A stretch of 64,000 nt of DNA from Vibrio agarivorans. GTDB taxonomy: Bacteria > Pseudomonadota > Gammaproteobacteria > Enterobacterales > Vibrionaceae. How positions within the stretch are numbered: the stretch's first letter is position 1; every line of letters begins with the position of its first letter. Of this stretch, positions 62,477 through 64,000 are shown one piece after another. The notes under the pieces were generated by a model. It was not told the DNA's origin and made no database searches. It saw only the letters and a program-made list of their open reading frames with translations. The stretch spans positions 1,195,497 through 1,259,496 of the forward strand of contig NZ_JAUFQF010000001.1 in assembly GCF_030409635.1 (NCBI RefSeq). Direction: 5' to 3'. The translations under genes and the position numbers were made by a program.

Positions 62477-63931
62477 TATTTACCTCTCAATTTAGGATGC
62501 TTGCCTGTGAAATAGCCCTGCGGGTCGACGTCATCAAACCCATGCTCAACGAGTGCTTTCCAGTCGAGCGCTTTGACTTTGGATTCAGGGTTTGCCAGTT
62601 GCAACGTCGCTTGGGTCAGTTCATCAGAGATTTCCTGCTGGCCTTTGCCTGTGTAGGGGATTTGTGAGTCTAGGGACTTATGGTGCATACAGCGTCGAAT
62701 TACCAACGGGTTCAATCCTGAACGTTCTAATCGTCTGCCGTAATTATGTCGATGCCCATGTGGATCTAAGCCTTCTGCCTTGCTCGGCTCTAAACCAATG
62801 CGCTTCAAGCCGTTGGCGTAGTTATCATGGAAGGCGTTGATGGTGTAAGGGTTGCCGATAGCGCTATGATGAAACGAAATAAACGCATAAGGGTGATGAC
62901 AGTCGATGCTGGCTCGGTACTTTTGGTAGTTTTTCCAAAGTGACATAAACACTTTGCCATAGTCAGTTGGAAACCATTGAACCTGTATGTAGTTGTCTTT
63001 GTGGTCAACCACACGGTTCTTCCAACCAAGATGAGCTGTGCCTTTCATGCGCTGACGAGGGATGCGAGCATATTGCTCCTTTAGATATGCTTCTCTGTTT
63101 GGTGTACCAGAACGACTTCGCCAACCATCAGGGGCTTTGCCATCTGTTTCGTTGTAAATTCGAACGATAGCACTATCTGGCTCATAGGGATCTTCAAACA
63201 CGTCTGTCACCCAAAGCGTTTAAAGCTTCACTTTCGCGTAACCCGCCACCGTGCATTAGAAGGAGTATTAACTTGTCCCTGAGTGCCACTCGTGGGTCGC
63301 TCGCGCCACCGATGCCATTTATATAAAAATCTTCCCAATGCTTTTCAGGAAAGGCGATGGCGTCATCTTCGGTTTTGGTGAGCGGCGTGCGTCCTTTAAT
63401 GGTTCGCGCCTTACGGATGGTTTTGTTCACAGTCTTATCTTCGATATGACCAAGGAAATCATTTGGTTTTTGCGATACCATGCAGCGTAATTCAATCGCT
63501 GCTCATGCGGGGTAGCATCACGCAAGGGGTTCATGGACGCAGTACCTTGCTTTTCTGCCAACCAGTCGGTAAATGCCGTCAGTCGATGAATATGCTTATT
63601 CACGTTACTGGTTGAACTGGCACCCAATCTAAACCAGAGGGGTCAATCCCATCCTCACCAATGGTTCCTGTATATAAACGTTAGAGAAGGTCTGGAAGAG
63701 TAACTTCGGATCGTCGAACAACCCTCTATTGCTTCCATATAATCCAACAACAAAGATACCGCTTGAAGAAAGCCATTCATCACTGAATTGCTCACTCCGT
63801 CAGCTTCTAATTTGAGTAGGTATACTGTCACCGTGCTCAACTCGCCTTGCTCAGTTAGCAAGATAGGCAGTTGGCTTTTTGATGCCCGTATTGTCCTCTA
63901 CAATCGTCGCTCTGACTTTTACTGATGACAA
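62476..63931 (-). pseudogene. gmtY: Gamma-mobile-trio-like recombinase GmtY, broken by about six frameshifts
   Basis: Reading across frames reconstructs one tyrosine recombinase: VKVRATIVEDNTGIKK (63868-63931), LLKLEADGVSNSVMNGFLQA (to about 63725), DDPKLLFQTFSNVYIQEPL, GEDGIDPSGLDW (63615-63660), NVNKHIHRLTAFTDWLAEKQ (63470-63605), NDFLGHIEDKTVNKTIRKAR to HGGGLRESEAL (63210-63465), then LWVTDVFEDPYEPDSA to the stop (62476-63210). Catalytic residues survive: Arg in GGGLRESEA, HxxR in DPHGHRHNYGRRL, and Tyr in SQIPYTGKG. The largest intact piece is 62476-63210 (244 aa). Either a decayed gene or low-quality sequence. Confidence 0.75.
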
Positions 63932-63943
63932 GCTATGCTTTCC

Positions 63944-64000
63944 TTATACACAGTGTACACAATATTTACTATATACCCATATAATTAGTTGTGCAATAAA
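63944..64000. other. Possible right-end region of the island
   Basis: AT-rich, non-coding; contains TTATACACAGTGTACAC (63944-63960) continuing into AATATT, which shares the GTACACA core with the palindrome at 55199-55225. The other half of dusC is not present, so the right junction is outside the window. Confidence 0.4.

Overview
The window looks like a chromosomal segment of a marine, alginate-degrading gammaproteobacterium, most likely a Vibrio or close relative. It carries several alginate lyases (PL6 and PL7), KdgM-type porins, an SSS symporter, a lolA-rarA-serS block, and a mobile island of a type common in Vibrio. No rRNA, tRNA, CRISPR array or insertion sequence was seen.

Layout. 1-8.2 kb: AraC fragment, PPP-like phosphatase, MscS channel, BCCT transporter and an aaeXAB-like efflux operon. 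8.3-17.6 kb: PLD-type lipoprotein, an orphan TamA-like protein, and a LysR-centred group (D-aminoacylase-like amidohydrolase, beta-barrel-like secreted protein, TRIC-type membrane protein, C45 hydrolase) that shares a GTCCGTCATA motif. 17.8-24.2 kb: a trimodular lyase (beta-helix + PL7 + PL7), AraC and LysR regulators, a repeat protein built on FEDDMRTGER units, and bfr/bfd. 24.2-29.3 kb: LysR plus a phnDCE-type ABC importer whose binding-protein gene has an apparent frameshift in the signal peptide, then a MATE pump. 29.3-48.8 kb: the alginate/uronate locus, with two FadR-type GntR paralogues, a cNMP/CBS/DUF294 protein with a DnaQ-like exonuclease, a tripartite tricarboxylate-type (TTT) transporter operon, two kdgM porins, a PL7 lyase, a chemoreceptor, a candidate sRNA, an SSS symporter and a PL6 lyase. 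48.8-54.2 kb: sigZ-like sigma factor, a GST, serS, rarA, lolA and a SEC-C protein. 54.3-64 kb: dusC, cut near its 3' end by a mobile island carrying an AbiV-like two-gene cargo, a RecD-like helicase and a gmtY-gmtZ-gmtX-like recombinase set; gmtY is broken by about six frameshifts.

How it fits together. Secreted lyases cut alginate, KdgM porins pass the oligomers, and inner-membrane carriers (SSS and perhaps the TTT system) take up products. An 11-bp palindrome of form TTGTNNNACAA lies upstream of nearly every one of these units, including the distant trimodular lyase and the candidate sRNA at 44.04-44.35 kb. The simplest reading is one regulon controlled by one or both FadR-type regulators. 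The sRNA, with its C-rich hairpin loop and strong terminator, is the most interesting non-coding feature. The most interesting accessory feature is the island with the AbiV/partner gene pair.

Limits: everything was read by eye. Family names come from motif recognition, not from searches. Frameshifts could be sequencing errors.
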